Positions 36,677-44,841 of a DNA stretch of 64,000 nt are shown here, piece by piece. A model generated the notes under the pieces. That model was given only the letters and a program-made list of their open reading frames with translations. It searched no databases and was not told the origin of the DNA. The DNA is from Paenibacillus hexagrammi (GTDB taxonomy: Bacteria; Bacillota; Bacilli; Paenibacillales; NBRC-103111), in NCBI RefSeq assembly GCF_021513275.1, contig NZ_CP090978.1:558001-622000 (forward strand), in the 5' to 3' direction. The position numbers were made by a program, and so were the translations under genes. Each line of letters opens with the position of its first letter. Position 1 is the stretch's first letter.

Positions 36677-36994
36677 ATGAGCAGCAACCATCATGAAGCA
36701 TCCACGCCTAACAAGCGACATAAGCAAGAATCACCAGCTAATCACTACTTTTCGTACATTATCTCCATCGTACTTACGATGTTGGCTTTCGCGATCGTGT
36801 TGTACGGAGATCTGGATCGATCCTTCGTCTTAATCTTTATCGTTACTTTGGCCATCGTTCAAGCGTTGATCCAATTGTTCTTCTGGATGCATGCTAAGGA
36901 AAGAGGCCACATGTTCCCGTTAATTTTTCTTGGGGGCGGAGCATTCGTAGCATTAACTGGAGTCATCACAGCCGTTTACTGGATGTGGTGGTAA
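36677..36994 (+). CDS. ctaF: cytochrome caa3 oxidase subunit IV
   Basis: Small three-helix subunit IV of 105 residues (ANHYFSYIISIVLTMLAFAIVLYG; FVLIFIVTLAIVQALIQLFFWMHAKERGH; FVALTGVITAVYWMWW), the COX4_pro/CtaF family. Last gene before the terminator. Confidence 0.9.
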   Translation: MSSNHHEASTPNKRHKQESPANHYFSYIISIVLTMLAFAIVLYGDLDRSFVLIFIVTLAIVQALIQLFFWMHAKERGHMFPLIFLGGGAFVALTGVITAVYWMWW

Positions 36995-37004
36995 AATAAA
37001 TGGG

Positions 37005-37046
37005 GAAGAGGCACCTTTGTATCCTACAAAGTGCCTCCTCTTTTTT
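37005..37046 (+). terminator. terminator after ctaF
   Basis: GAGGCACCTTTGT pairs with ACAAAGTGCCTC, followed by CTC and six T residues. Confidence 0.85.
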
Positions 37047-37075
37047 CCAAGGATTGAAAGGAGAAGTGAAAACCA

Positions 37076-37910
37076 ATGAGTCAAATAGGCGGATTTTTCG
37101 ATTTGTGGAGTCCGGTACTGCTCATCCTGCTTATTGTTGTCGGATCTGTATATAGTCACTTCGTCGCTAAAGCCAATACCAGCTCTTCAGAACAACCACC
37201 TGTTACTCGGGGGAAGAAGCTTTCATTTTATACAGGGCTTGTTTTATTCTATATCGGGCAAGGTAGTCCTATTGATTATATTGGGCATCACTTCTTATTC
37301 AGTTTCCACATGCTGGAGCAGACGATGCTGTATTTGATCGTTCCAATCTTTATATGGTGTGGTTTACCCGATTGGATGGTACGCCCCGTCTTGCAGTCGA
37401 AAGTAATCGGTACGGTGTTTAACTTTTTCACCAGACCATTAATCGCGCTGTTTATGTTTAACATGTTGTTTTCTGTCTACCATATGCCATTCATCATGGA
37501 TGGATTAATGCGGCATGAGTTTATTCTTCTGTTGTATCATCTCGTTCTTTTGGCCGCAGCTTTCATCATGTGGTACCCCGTGTTCTGCCCGGTTCCTGAA
37601 TTCGATCGGATGACAGATCTCAAGAAGATTGGGTACATTTTCGGAAACGGTGTACTTCTTTACTCCGGCCTGTGCCCTTATTATTTTCGCGCAATCGGTT
37701 ATTTATGATATGTACGATAATGTCGTTGTTCCCTTCGCCCATCTGTCGCCTTTCGATGATCAACAGCTTGGCGGGGTTATCATGAAGATTATTCAAGAAA
37801 TCGTCTATGGTTCCGTACTGGCGTTTATCTTTTTCAGATGGTATCGTAGAGAGAGAAAGCAGGAAGACGATTCAAACAGTTATGATATGCAGGACTGGAA
37901 TCGGGCTTAG
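37076..37910 (+). CDS. ctaG: cytochrome oxidase assembly protein CtaG (caa3 type), frameshifted
   Basis: Integral membrane factor of the Bacillus CtaG family needed for making active caa3 oxidase, unrelated to the mitochondrial Cox11 type. Family segments: YTGLVLFYIGQGSPIDYIGHHFLFSFHMLEQTMLYLIVPIFIWCGLPDWM and HLVLLAAAFIMWYPVFCPVPE. As read it ends at 37708. Removing one T at 37659-37661 continues it as TPACALIIFAQSVIYDMYDN to a stop at 37910, 277 residues in all. The continuation lies on the same strand and is clearly the family C-terminus, so an inserted base is inferred. Confidence 0.87.
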
Positions 37911-37931
37911 TAGAAAGGATTGGGAAGTAAG

Positions 37932-38387
37932 ATGCATATACTGCCAACAATCAGTACGCTATTTATCGTAATCAGCGCCATATTGGTCGGATTTGGTTGG
38001 TATCATATTGTGAAGGGAAACCGGGAGACGCATCAGAAACTTATGGTAACCGGTGCGATCTTCGCACTCGCCTTTTTCATCATTTACATGTCTCGAACAT
38101 TATTTGAGGGTAACACGTCGTTTGGCGGGCCGGAGAGCTTGAAGCTTCCGTATCACTTGTTTTTATTTTTCCACATTACACTGGCAACGGTTGGCGGGGT
38201 GCTTGGATTGGTTACCTTGTGGCTTGCCTATAAGCAGCGATTCTTAAAGCACAAAAAGATCGGCAGAGTAGCGGCGATTATATGGCTGTTAACAGCTCCA
38301 ACGGGTGTAGTCGTCTACGTCATGCTCTATTTAATGTATCCAGGCGGTACAACGAAGCCCGTGCTGGACGCAATATTTGGATTGTAG
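37932..38387 (+). CDS. DUF420 membrane protein (YozB/CtaM-like), oxidase-associated
   Basis: Four-helix membrane protein of 151 residues: TISTLFIVISAILVGFGWYHI, KLMVTGAIFALAFFIIYMSRTLFEG, LFLFFHITLATVGGVLGLVTLWLAY and RVAAIIWLLTAPTGVVVYVMLYLMYP, with conserved His residues in the DUF420 pattern. Relatives are found beside oxidase genes and are implicated in heme-copper oxidase function; this is from memory of the family, not visible here. The ATG at 37932 follows GGGAAG; an earlier TTG at 37920 is less likely. Directly follows ctaG, so probably the same assembly unit. Confidence 0.78.
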   Translation: MHILPTISTLFIVISAILVGFGWYHIVKGNRETHQKLMVTGAIFALAFFIIYMSRTLFEGNTSFGGPESLKLPYHLFLFFHITLATVGGVLGLVTLWLAYKQRFLKHKKIGRVAAIIWLLTAPTGVVVYVMLYLMYPGGTTKPVLDAIFGL

Positions 38388-38424
38388 AAAAAACGAATCG
38401 TCAATAGAAGAAAAAAGTCAGCGA

Positions 38425-38466
38425 TGTGATGTACATCACATAGGTTGGCTTTTTTTGTGGCATACT
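38425..38466 (+). promoter_or_regulatory. candidate Fnr/CRP-type activator site and promoter for the globin gene
   Basis: TGTGATGTACATCACA (38425-38440) is a perfect 16-bp palindrome of the form TGTGA-N6-TCACA, the Fnr/CRP consensus. Its centre lies about 41 bases before the start point predicted from the -10 CATACT (38461-38466), the spacing of a class II activator. The same bases could also form a terminator hairpin for the upstream gene (AAAAAAGTCA pairing with TTGGCTTTTTT), so both readings must be kept. Confidence 0.6.
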
Positions 38467-38508
38467 AAGGGCAGAAAGAAAACAGATTGGATTTGGAGGA
38501 AGAGAGTT

Positions 38509-38871
38509 ATGCAAACTGAAGTGTTGTTTGAGAAATTTGGTGGAGAAGGAACAATCGAGAAAGTCGTTGATTATTTCTATGAGCTAGTATTGGCGGATGA
38601 TACCGTGAACCAATTCTTTAAAAACACAGACATGGAGAAACAAAGAAAGCATCAAACCAAATTTATCAGCTTTGCTCTAGGGGGGCCCAACCAGTATACA
38701 GGCGGATCGATGGCAAAGGTGCACGCAGGGATGAATTTGCAGCCTGAACATTTCGGGGCGATTGCGAAGCATCTGCATGATGCTTTGGCACATTTTGGCG
38801 TGCAAGAAGCAGATATCGATCAAGTACTGGCTAAGGTATCAACGCTAAAGGATGATATCCTGTATAAATAA
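38509..38871 (+). CDS. truncated hemoglobin, group I (GlbN-like)
   Basis: Cytosolic 2-on-2 globin of 120 residues, the usual size. LFEKFGGEGTIEKVVDYFYELVLAD, then FFKNTDMEKQRKHQTKFISFALGGP with the Gly pairs, and the proximal histidine in MAKVHAGM (about residue 72). Expected to bind O2/NO for NO detoxification or oxygen handling. The ATG at 38509 follows TTGGAGGA by 8 bases. Position after the caa3 cluster and the Fnr-type palindrome upstream suggest induction at low oxygen. Confidence 0.88.
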   Translation: MQTEVLFEKFGGEGTIEKVVDYFYELVLADDTVNQFFKNTDMEKQRKHQTKFISFALGGPNQYTGGSMAKVHAGMNLQPEHFGAIAKHLHDALAHFGVQEADIDQVLAKVSTLKDDILYK

Positions 38872-38898
38872 AATCAAATAGAAACATAATCAGGAGAT

Positions 38899-38931
38899 AA
38901 CTGTGAGCGAATATTCGTTTGCAGTTTTTTC
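38899..38931 (+). terminator. terminator of the globin gene
   Basis: AACTG...CAGTT outer arms with an inner GCGAATATTCG palindrome, followed by TTTTTT. Confidence 0.75.
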
Positions 38932-38950
38932 CTTTTTTTGCATAAAACAC

Positions 38951-38997
38951 TTGTACGGACGAGCTTCATTGTGTATAGTGTATATATGGATATACAC
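38951..38997 (+). promoter_or_regulatory. promoter with YtrA-type operator for the ABC operon
   Basis: TTGTAC (38951-38956), 17-base spacer and TATAGT (38974-38979). Over the -10 and start point lies GTGTATATATGGATATACAC (38978-38997), arms GTGTATAT and ATATACAC. The GntR/YtrA-type repressor encoded in the operon is the obvious binder (inference). Confidence 0.65.
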
Positions 38998-39037
38998 AGT
39001 ATAAACAGTTCTGTGCGTGTGAGAGGGAGTGCGATGT

Positions 39038-39769
39038 ATGTGGAATCAGATATGGCGCTTAGCTACAATGGATCTTTCCAAGAGATGGCTGATGCTTGTT
39101 GGAAGTATTGCTTTTTATGTGTATTGCGGTTTGGTCATGAATTTAATGGAATTTCGTTTTCATGATGCATTGGATTCGAAATTTTTGTCCATCTATTTAG
39201 CTATCATATCGAATTTTTTTGTGCTCGCAATCATACCAAATCTTGGGTTTCCTTTAAAGAAAAAGTATCTGAACTATTGGAAGACGGATATCTTCAGCAA
39301 GCGGTTAGCGTTCTTAAAGAGCTTGCCCATTTCAAATCGGGAGATCGTTTGGAGTCGGTATGTTCAGGTGCTAATCGTGATGATGCTGATGTCGACGATC
39401 TTTTTCTCGAGTTATTGGTTAATTTCCGTGATATTTGGCGATGCTGGCTTGCACTTCGGAACCTATTTACTATTTGCCATCACCTGGATAGGATATTCGA
39501 TGCTCATGAGCGCACTGTACGTGTTTTGGGAGCTTGCTCTATGGGGAAAACAATATTTTATTCGAAACATCATGATGATCCCGGTCTATGCGGCAATTGG
39601 CGTTCTGCTATGGCTATTCATGGGGAACTCTTTATGGGAGACGGTATTAAGCGGTATAGTCGTACATCCGGTATTAATGCCTCTAATCTCACTAGCTGCC
39701 GGCATAACGGCGGTTGGGGTTAGCGGGCGCAGATTGGAGAAAAAGCTGGAAGAGCGTGATTATTCATAG
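39038..39769 (+). CDS. ABC transporter membrane protein, first gene of GntR-controlled operon
   Basis: Membrane protein of 243 residues with about six hydrophobic segments and no recognised catalytic motif. KKKYLNYWKTDIFSKRLAFLKSLPISNREIVWSRY before the helices is the cytosolic coupling-type segment seen in ABC-2-like permeases of YtrC/YtrF-type systems. The ATG at 39038 follows GGGAG with 8 spacing; a GTG at 39029 is possible. It is followed by the GntR regulator and an ABC ATPase, so it likely forms an exporter with the first ATPase. Confidence 0.65.
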   Translation: MWNQIWRLATMDLSKRWLMLVGSIAFYVYCGLVMNLMEFRFHDALDSKFLSIYLAIISNFFVLAIIPNLGFPLKKKYLNYWKTDIFSKRLAFLKSLPISNREIVWSRYVQVLIVMMLMSTIFFSSYWLISVIFGDAGLHFGTYLLFAITWIGYSMLMSALYVFWELALWGKQYFIRNIMMIPVYAAIGVLLWLFMGNSLWETVLSGIVVHPVLMPLISLAAGITAVGVSGRRLEKKLEERDYS

Positions 39770-39803
39770 CATAGGAAGCGTACTTGGAAAGAAGGTGAAC
39801 ATC

Positions 39804-40223
39804 ATGCATATTCCCATTCAGGTTTCAGCGGATAGCGCGGAGCCCATGTATTATCAGATCGAGGTTCAGCTAAGAGCGCTCATATTGAACGGCTACCTGG
39901 AAGAGGGGACTCTGCTTCCGTCAATCCGCGAATTTGCCAACGATTTGTCATGCAGCGTCATCACCATTCGCAGAGTGTATCAGGATCTGGAGAATGAAGG
40001 GATGCTTCGAACGAAGCAAGGAACGGGTACCTTTGTGGCAAAGGTAGGGACCACGGCAAGGGAGCAGTACCGCAGAGAGGCTGTAGACGAAGCCATGAAA
40101 GCAGCAGTTCGGATAGGGCTTAGTGTTCATTATACAGCAGAACAGCTGCTTGAAGTTTTCGATGAAGCTCTAAAGGCCGTAATCAACGAAGGAGATACAG
40201 CCGAAGGAAAGGGGGAACATTGA
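39804..40223 (+). CDS. GntR-family regulator, YtrA subfamily
   Basis: Small repressor of 139 residues. GntR winged helix AEPMYYQIEVQLRALILNGYLEEGTLLPSIREFANDLSCSVITIRRVYQDLENEGMLRTKQGTGTFVA and only a short C-terminal dimerisation tail, as in YtrA-type members that govern ABC exporters. ATG 39804 with GAAGGTGA before it. The stop overlaps the ATPase start. Likely binds the inverted repeat at 38978-38997. Confidence 0.87.
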   Translation: MHIPIQVSADSAEPMYYQIEVQLRALILNGYLEEGTLLPSIREFANDLSCSVITIRRVYQDLENEGMLRTKQGTGTFVAKVGTTAREQYRREAVDEAMKAAVRIGLSVHYTAEQLLEVFDEALKAVINEGDTAEGKGEH

Positions 40224-41146
40224 TGATAAGCAAGGAAGTGACTTATGCGATATCCATAGAAGGTGCAAGTAAAGAGTTGGATAAAATTCATGTAGGACCC
40301 ATTCAATTACAGGTAGAGCCCGGCTATGTCATCGCTGTCGTTGGAACAAATGGGTCTGGGAAAAGTACGTTATTTCGCATGTTAAACAATCTTATAAAGC
40401 CGGATGAAGGCTCCATACGAATATTGGATATGCAGTATCCCCAAGATGAGGTTGCGATTAAACAGCGTATGGGCTATGTGCCGGAATTGGAAATGTGGAG
40501 CGCTCTAGGGTTTACGAGAATTCGGGATTTGACGGATTTTGTGGCACGTGCGTACCCCAATTGGAATCAGGAGCTTGCGAAGCGACTGTTTACGCGTTTT
40601 GAACTGGATGGAGGTCAGAAGCTGGAGCATTTGTCAAAAGGAATGAAAAGAAAGCTGGCTTTTGTCCATGCTGTTGCATTTGAACCGGACATCCTGCTGT
40701 TGGATGAGCTCACCTCAGGGCTGGATCCATTTGCATGGAAGGCGATGATGAATGAAATCACGGCGTACATGGATGGAGGTCAGCGGACTGTCTTGATGGC
40801 AACGCACATTTTGGAGGAAGTCAAGCAAATCGCCGATATGGTTGCATTCATTCACAAAGGCAAGCTGCTTGGTTTGTATGAAAAGGATGCCCTCGTGGAT
40901 GAGTGGAAATCGTTCTGGCTGGAGGGGCAGGAAGAAAAGTTCAAGCATATGCCAGGTGTTGCGGCCGTTGAGAAGGTTGCAGGTACCAGTACGGCGAGAA
41001 TCTTAAGCAGGTCGGCAATAGAGACCGATGCAGCTCTTAGGCAAGCAGGTGCCAAAGTAATCCAAACGAAAGCCGTTGAATTAGATGAAGTACTTCGCAT
41101 GTTAGTGTTGGAGCAAGAATCCAAGGAGGGGCAGGGCCAATCATGA
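40223..41146 (+). CDS. ABC transporter ATPase (YtrB-like)
   Basis: Nucleotide-binding protein of 307 residues: Walker A GTNGSGKST, signature LSKGMKRKLAFVHAVA, Walker B DILLLDELTSGLD, H-loop ATHILEEV. The degenerate signature (LSKGMKRKL) is typical of exporters with ABC-2-type permeases. A C-terminal 80-residue extension follows. Translationally coupled to the GntR gene before and the next ATPase after. Probably partners the permease at 39038. Confidence 0.85.
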   Translation: MISKEVTYAISIEGASKELDKIHVGPIQLQVEPGYVIAVVGTNGSGKSTLFRMLNNLIKPDEGSIRILDMQYPQDEVAIKQRMGYVPELEMWSALGFTRIRDLTDFVARAYPNWNQELAKRLFTRFELDGGQKLEHLSKGMKRKLAFVHAVAFEPDILLLDELTSGLDPFAWKAMMNEITAYMDGGQRTVLMATHILEEVKQIADMVAFIHKGKLLGLYEKDALVDEWKSFWLEGQEEKFKHMPGVAAVEKVAGTSTARILSRSAIETDAALRQAGAKVIQTKAVELDEVLRMLVLEQESKEGQGQS

Positions 41147-42048
41147 GCTATCCGTTGCAGGTCGAACACGTAACCAAGCAGTATGGAGACAAGACGGCCG
41201 TTGATCAAATCAATCTTCAAGTTAGAGAAGGAGAGATATATGGATTGCTCGGTGCCAACGGTGCGGGGAAAACGACAACGATGCGTATGGTGCTGGGCCT
41301 TATCTATCCCGATCAAGGGCAGATCAAGTGGAAAGGACAGGGCTACCGGGAAGAGCTCAAGAGGCTGCTTGGCTACCTACCGGAGGAGCGCGGCTTGTAC
41401 CCGAAGATCAAGGTTAGCGAGCAAATCACCTATTTGGCAGAACTGAGGGGACTGTCTCGGAAACAAGCAGATGCCAATCTGCGGGATTGGTTGGAACGGT
41501 TTGAAGTGCCTGAATACTACAACAAGCGTGTTGAAGAGCTGTCGAAAGGCAATCAGCAAAAGATTCAGTTTATCGCCGCGGTCATCCATAACCCTGATAT
41601 TCTCATTCTTGATGAAGCTTTCAGCGGTCTGGATCCGGTAAATGTGGAGCTCCTTAAAGCTACTGTCAAATCTTTGAGGGCTGAGGGGAAAAGTATCCTA
41701 TTCTCCAGTCATCGCATGGAGCACGTCGAAGAGCTTTGTGAGCATATTTGCATTTTGCATAAGTCGAAAACAGTTGTTCAAGGAAGCTTGAGAGAGATTA
41801 AAGCTACTTTCCCGAGAGAACGGGTTCTATTGGAGACTACGCAGGCTGTAAACGGATTGGAGGGCTTAGAAGGGGTTAGCTCGGTCACCAAGCATATGAA
41901 CGGATATGAACTGAGAATCCATCATCAGGATGCTGGGCAGAGGATTTTGCAGCACGCCATGAGCCAGTCCGCGATTACTCGTTTTCAAATCATGGAGCCT
42001 ACGCTGAATGAAATCTTTATCAAGAAGGTAGGGAAAACGCATGAATAG
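41143..42048 (+). CDS. ABC transporter ATPase (NatA/YhaQ-like)
   Basis: Second ATPase of 301 residues: Walker A GANGAGKTT, signature LSKGNQQKIQFIAAV, Walker B DILILDEAFSGLD, H-loop SSHRMEHVEELC, and the extended C-terminal domain of the NatA/YhaQ group (DUF4162-like). Overlaps both neighbours, and pairs with the NatB-like permease. Confidence 0.88.
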   Translation: MSYPLQVEHVTKQYGDKTAVDQINLQVREGEIYGLLGANGAGKTTTMRMVLGLIYPDQGQIKWKGQGYREELKRLLGYLPEERGLYPKIKVSEQITYLAELRGLSRKQADANLRDWLERFEVPEYYNKRVEELSKGNQQKIQFIAAVIHNPDILILDEAFSGLDPVNVELLKATVKSLRAEGKSILFSSHRMEHVEELCEHICILHKSKTVVQGSLREIKATFPRERVLLETTQAVNGLEGLEGVSSVTKHMNGYELRIHHQDAGQRILQHAMSQSAITRFQIMEPTLNEIFIKKVGKTHE

Positions 42049-43327
42049 TATGTTAACGGTTATCCGATTTACCTTTATGTCCAGGTTCCGCTCCAAAACC
42101 TTCAAGGTCATGTGTATTGTCATCATTCTGCTCTTATCCGTCATGATTCATTTGCCTGCCTTGATCGATAAGCTGTCATCTCATGATGCGAGTCGAATTG
42201 GTGTATTCGCAGGTCAGCAGCAAGCTGTCGCTCAAAAGCTCGCGGACTATTATAACAAGCAGGAAGGGTCCGACATTGCCATTGACATCCTGCCTGACGC
42301 GGGAAGCCCCGAAGCCAACGATAAGACGGGGAAGCAGCAAATCGCGGAAAAGCGAATAAAAGGCTATTTGGAATTTGCCGGTGGTGAAGCAGGAAGCTTT
42401 CCAACAGCCGTGTACAAATCCGAAGGCTCGATGGAGTTTAACCTAAAGAGTAAATTGCAAGCGGCCTTGCAGTTGATCAAAACGGATGTCATTCTCAATG
42501 GTGTGGGACTAACTGACGCTCAGAAAGCTTCAATCCAAGCACCTGCCACGCTAGAAACCATGCAAATTTCTACGACGGATCAAGCTGCTGCAGGGAAATC
42601 GGAGTCTCAGATGCTGATGGCTTACGCGCTGGTCTATGTCCTGTTGTTTATGCTCTACATGGGTGTGATTGCCTTCGGTAACATGGTGGCGACTGAAATC
42701 ACATCGGAGAAAAGCTCGCGTGTTATGGAACTGCTCATCACCAGCGTCTCACCGCTAAAACAGATGTTTGGCAAAATCATTGGCATATGCCTGCTGGCCT
42801 TGCTGCAAATTACGCTTACCATTCTAACGGCTGTGGTTAACCTAGCCTTATCCAGCAATGGTGAACTCATTCAGGAGCTTCATCTGAACTGGTCGGACCT
42901 TCAAGTCTCGCTGCTCGTGTATTTCTTCATCTTTTATCTGCTTGGCTTCTTTATCTATGCGACAGTATTCGCTGCGGTAGGTTCTTTAGTGAGCCGTACG
43001 GAAGAGGTAGGTCAGGCCATCATGCCAGTGACCTTCTTAATTATCGCTGCCTTCATGGTAGCGATGTATGGACTTAACAACCCGAATGCCAGCTTTGTTG
43101 CTGTTATGTCGTTCGTACCGTTCTTCTCACCTCTCATTATGTTCCTGAGAATCGGAATGAGCAGCCCCGCCTCCTGGGAAATAGGGCTGTCCATCTTGAT
43201 TCAGGCTGGATCCATTATAGGCATGGCGTGGGTTGCAGCGAAGATCTACCGCACAGGCGTGTTGATGTACGGGAAGCGTCCGTCGTGGAGAGAGCTGCGT
43301 AAGGCGATGAGGGCTTATAGGGTGTAG
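42041..43327 (+). CDS. ABC-2 permease (NatB/YhaP-like)
   Basis: Permease of 428 residues with one N-terminal helix, a large external domain (about residues 45-190) and a cluster of five to six C-terminal helices holding the ABC-2 signature (EKSSRVMELLITSVSPLKQMFGKIIGICLLALLQ). Similar to the Na+ efflux permease NatB and B. subtilis YhaP. With the upstream NatA-type ATPase it forms a second exporter within the GntR-controlled operon. Substrate unknown. Confidence 0.85.
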   Translation: MNSMLTVIRFTFMSRFRSKTFKVMCIVIILLLSVMIHLPALIDKLSSHDASRIGVFAGQQQAVAQKLADYYNKQEGSDIAIDILPDAGSPEANDKTGKQQIAEKRIKGYLEFAGGEAGSFPTAVYKSEGSMEFNLKSKLQAALQLIKTDVILNGVGLTDAQKASIQAPATLETMQISTTDQAAAGKSESQMLMAYALVYVLLFMLYMGVIAFGNMVATEITSEKSSRVMELLITSVSPLKQMFGKIIGICLLALLQITLTILTAVVNLALSSNGELIQELHLNWSDLQVSLLVYFFIFYLLGFFIYATVFAAVGSLVSRTEEVGQAIMPVTFLIIAAFMVAMYGLNNPNASFVAVMSFVPFFSPLIMFLRIGMSSPASWEIGLSILIQAGSIIGMAWVAAKIYRTGVLMYGKRPSWRELRKAMRAYRV

Positions 43328-43404
43328 TAAACTTTTGATAAACTGGAATTGTGAGAAATGCTTATAAATGAGATTTTCCGAAGCTAGTTTAAGGAGGAGT
43401 CAAA

Positions 43405-43584
43405 ATGAAGCGTTATTTTCAAGTGGTTAGTCCAATTCTTCTCGTCACATACTTGCTTATCTCCCGCTATGTCCCGATGAATGATTTTATAGCTGGATTA
43501 TTGGCGGGTATCTCCGTGGGAGGAAGCATTTGTACATTAGTACTGTTCGGACGCGGACGGAGGAATAAAGAAAAAGTTGTTTAG
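43405..43584 (+). CDS. small membrane protein, 59 residues
   Basis: Not previously listed as a long frame but well supported: AAGGAGGAG, then ATG, then MKRYFQVVSPILLVTYLLIS and a second hydrophobic segment (FIAGLLAGISVGGSICTLVLF) with a basic tail GRGRRNKEKVV. Two helices with a short loop. Follows the NatB-like permease by 77 bases and precedes a terminator, so likely the last gene of this operon. Function unknown. Confidence 0.68.
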   Translation: MKRYFQVVSPILLVTYLLISRYVPMNDFIAGLLAGISVGGSICTLVLFGRGRRNKEKVV

Positions 43585-43644
43585 AGAGAGGGAGAAATGA
43601 CCTGTCATCGTTGTTTCGCGAAAACCAGAGGGCATATATAAAAT

Positions 43645-43692
43645 GAAAGACCCGTAGCAAGGAGCTTATCCTTTGACTGGTCTTTCGTTTTA
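43645..43692 (+). terminator. terminator of the ABC operon
   Basis: GAAAGACC (43645-43652) and GGTCTTTC (43679-43686) form a stem with a long loop, followed by GTTTTATTT. Confidence 0.6.
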
Positions 43693-43811
43693 TTTGCTCT
43701 GACATTAGTAAGGACTGACATCTTCTTTTCGAATAACATACGCCCAATGTAAAAGAAATAAGCATTGTTTCAGGACCTTGGAGGTGAGCATTTATTAAAA
43801 CTTTGACAAAA

Positions 43812-44770
43812 TTATTTAAATATTAAAATTCTTGAGCGAGAAGTGTGAAAAGCTGCTGCAATCATTGTGTTGTTCCCGTAAGCAATGGATGATAGATTCA
43901 GGCCCGGTGGTAGCATTTTCCTAACCCATGTATAGCCATCTTCAGAGTAAATATATGAACCAGTTGCAGCAAGTACAAATTGTCCATTTTCATAATTCAT
44001 ATCAGCTATATGGTCTTTTACTCTCAGTATAGCCTTCCAATTTGCGCCATCCTCTGAGGTCCATAAAACACTTCCTAGATCATCTCTTCCTCCTGCTGCG
44101 ATAAATAAGCCATTGCCAAATGCTACTGTATTAAGATATCCACCGCCAGATTTTTCCGGGACCGTAACCCTGGTCCAAGAAATTCCGTCTGAAGAATAGG
44201 ATGATTCATAGGGACCTACCGCGACAAACAAACCATTTCCAAAGCAAACACTCCAATGAGGATAACTACCATACTTCTCCCATATTAATCCGTCTCTTGA
44301 ACGTAAAACCCCTTCAGCTCCCCCAGATCCTACAGCAATAAATACACCATTTCCGTATGTGACACTATTCAACTTGTTATTAATTTCTGACTCTGCCACT
44401 GACCAAGTAATGCCATCTAACGAAGTTACTATTTCTCGATACCCTACTGCAACAAACCTTCCATTTCCATAAGTGATATCTCTGAGCAATCCTAGGTTTA
44501 CTTTTGAGTTAGTTGAATGATAGGTCCATGTTTTTCCGTCTATTGATGAGGCAATCTCATCTGATCCTATCCCGACGAATACCCCATCACCATAAGCAAG
44601 TTTATTAAAGCTTCCTTTATTTTGTGATAGTTCTATCCAATCACCTTCAACATACCCAGATGGTTCTAAGTAATTCAGTAATTTGAGATTAACAAAATAA
44701 CCAAAATAATGATGCTAACAAGAATGAAAGAGGCATAGATGAGAGCTTTTTTATTGAACGTGGTTTTCAA
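43812..44770 (-). CDS. membrane-anchored repeat (beta-propeller-like) protein, frameshifted
   Basis: Repeats of the form Y/F-GNG-x-FVAVG, followed by S-x-DG-x-x-W, occur at least six times (ITYGNGRFVAVG, VTYGNGVFIAVG, VCFGNGLFVAVG, VAFGNGLFIAAG and others), like BNR/photosystem-II-stability-type propeller blades. As read the first ATG is at 44489. Upstream sequence continues the repeats (LAYGDGVFVGIG) and then an N-terminal helix in another frame, beginning with TTG at 44770 after AAAGGTG (MKTTFNKKALIYASFILVSI). Adding one T to the T4 run (plus 44703-44706) joins them into 319 residues. Sugar-binding or sensing role unknown. Adjacent to an IS element. Confidence 0.68.
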
Positions 44771-44841
44771 TATGGCACCTTTTTCTTGGACCTATAGTTC
44801 TATAAAGCGATGTGATAATTTGAAAAGAATAATATTATCTT

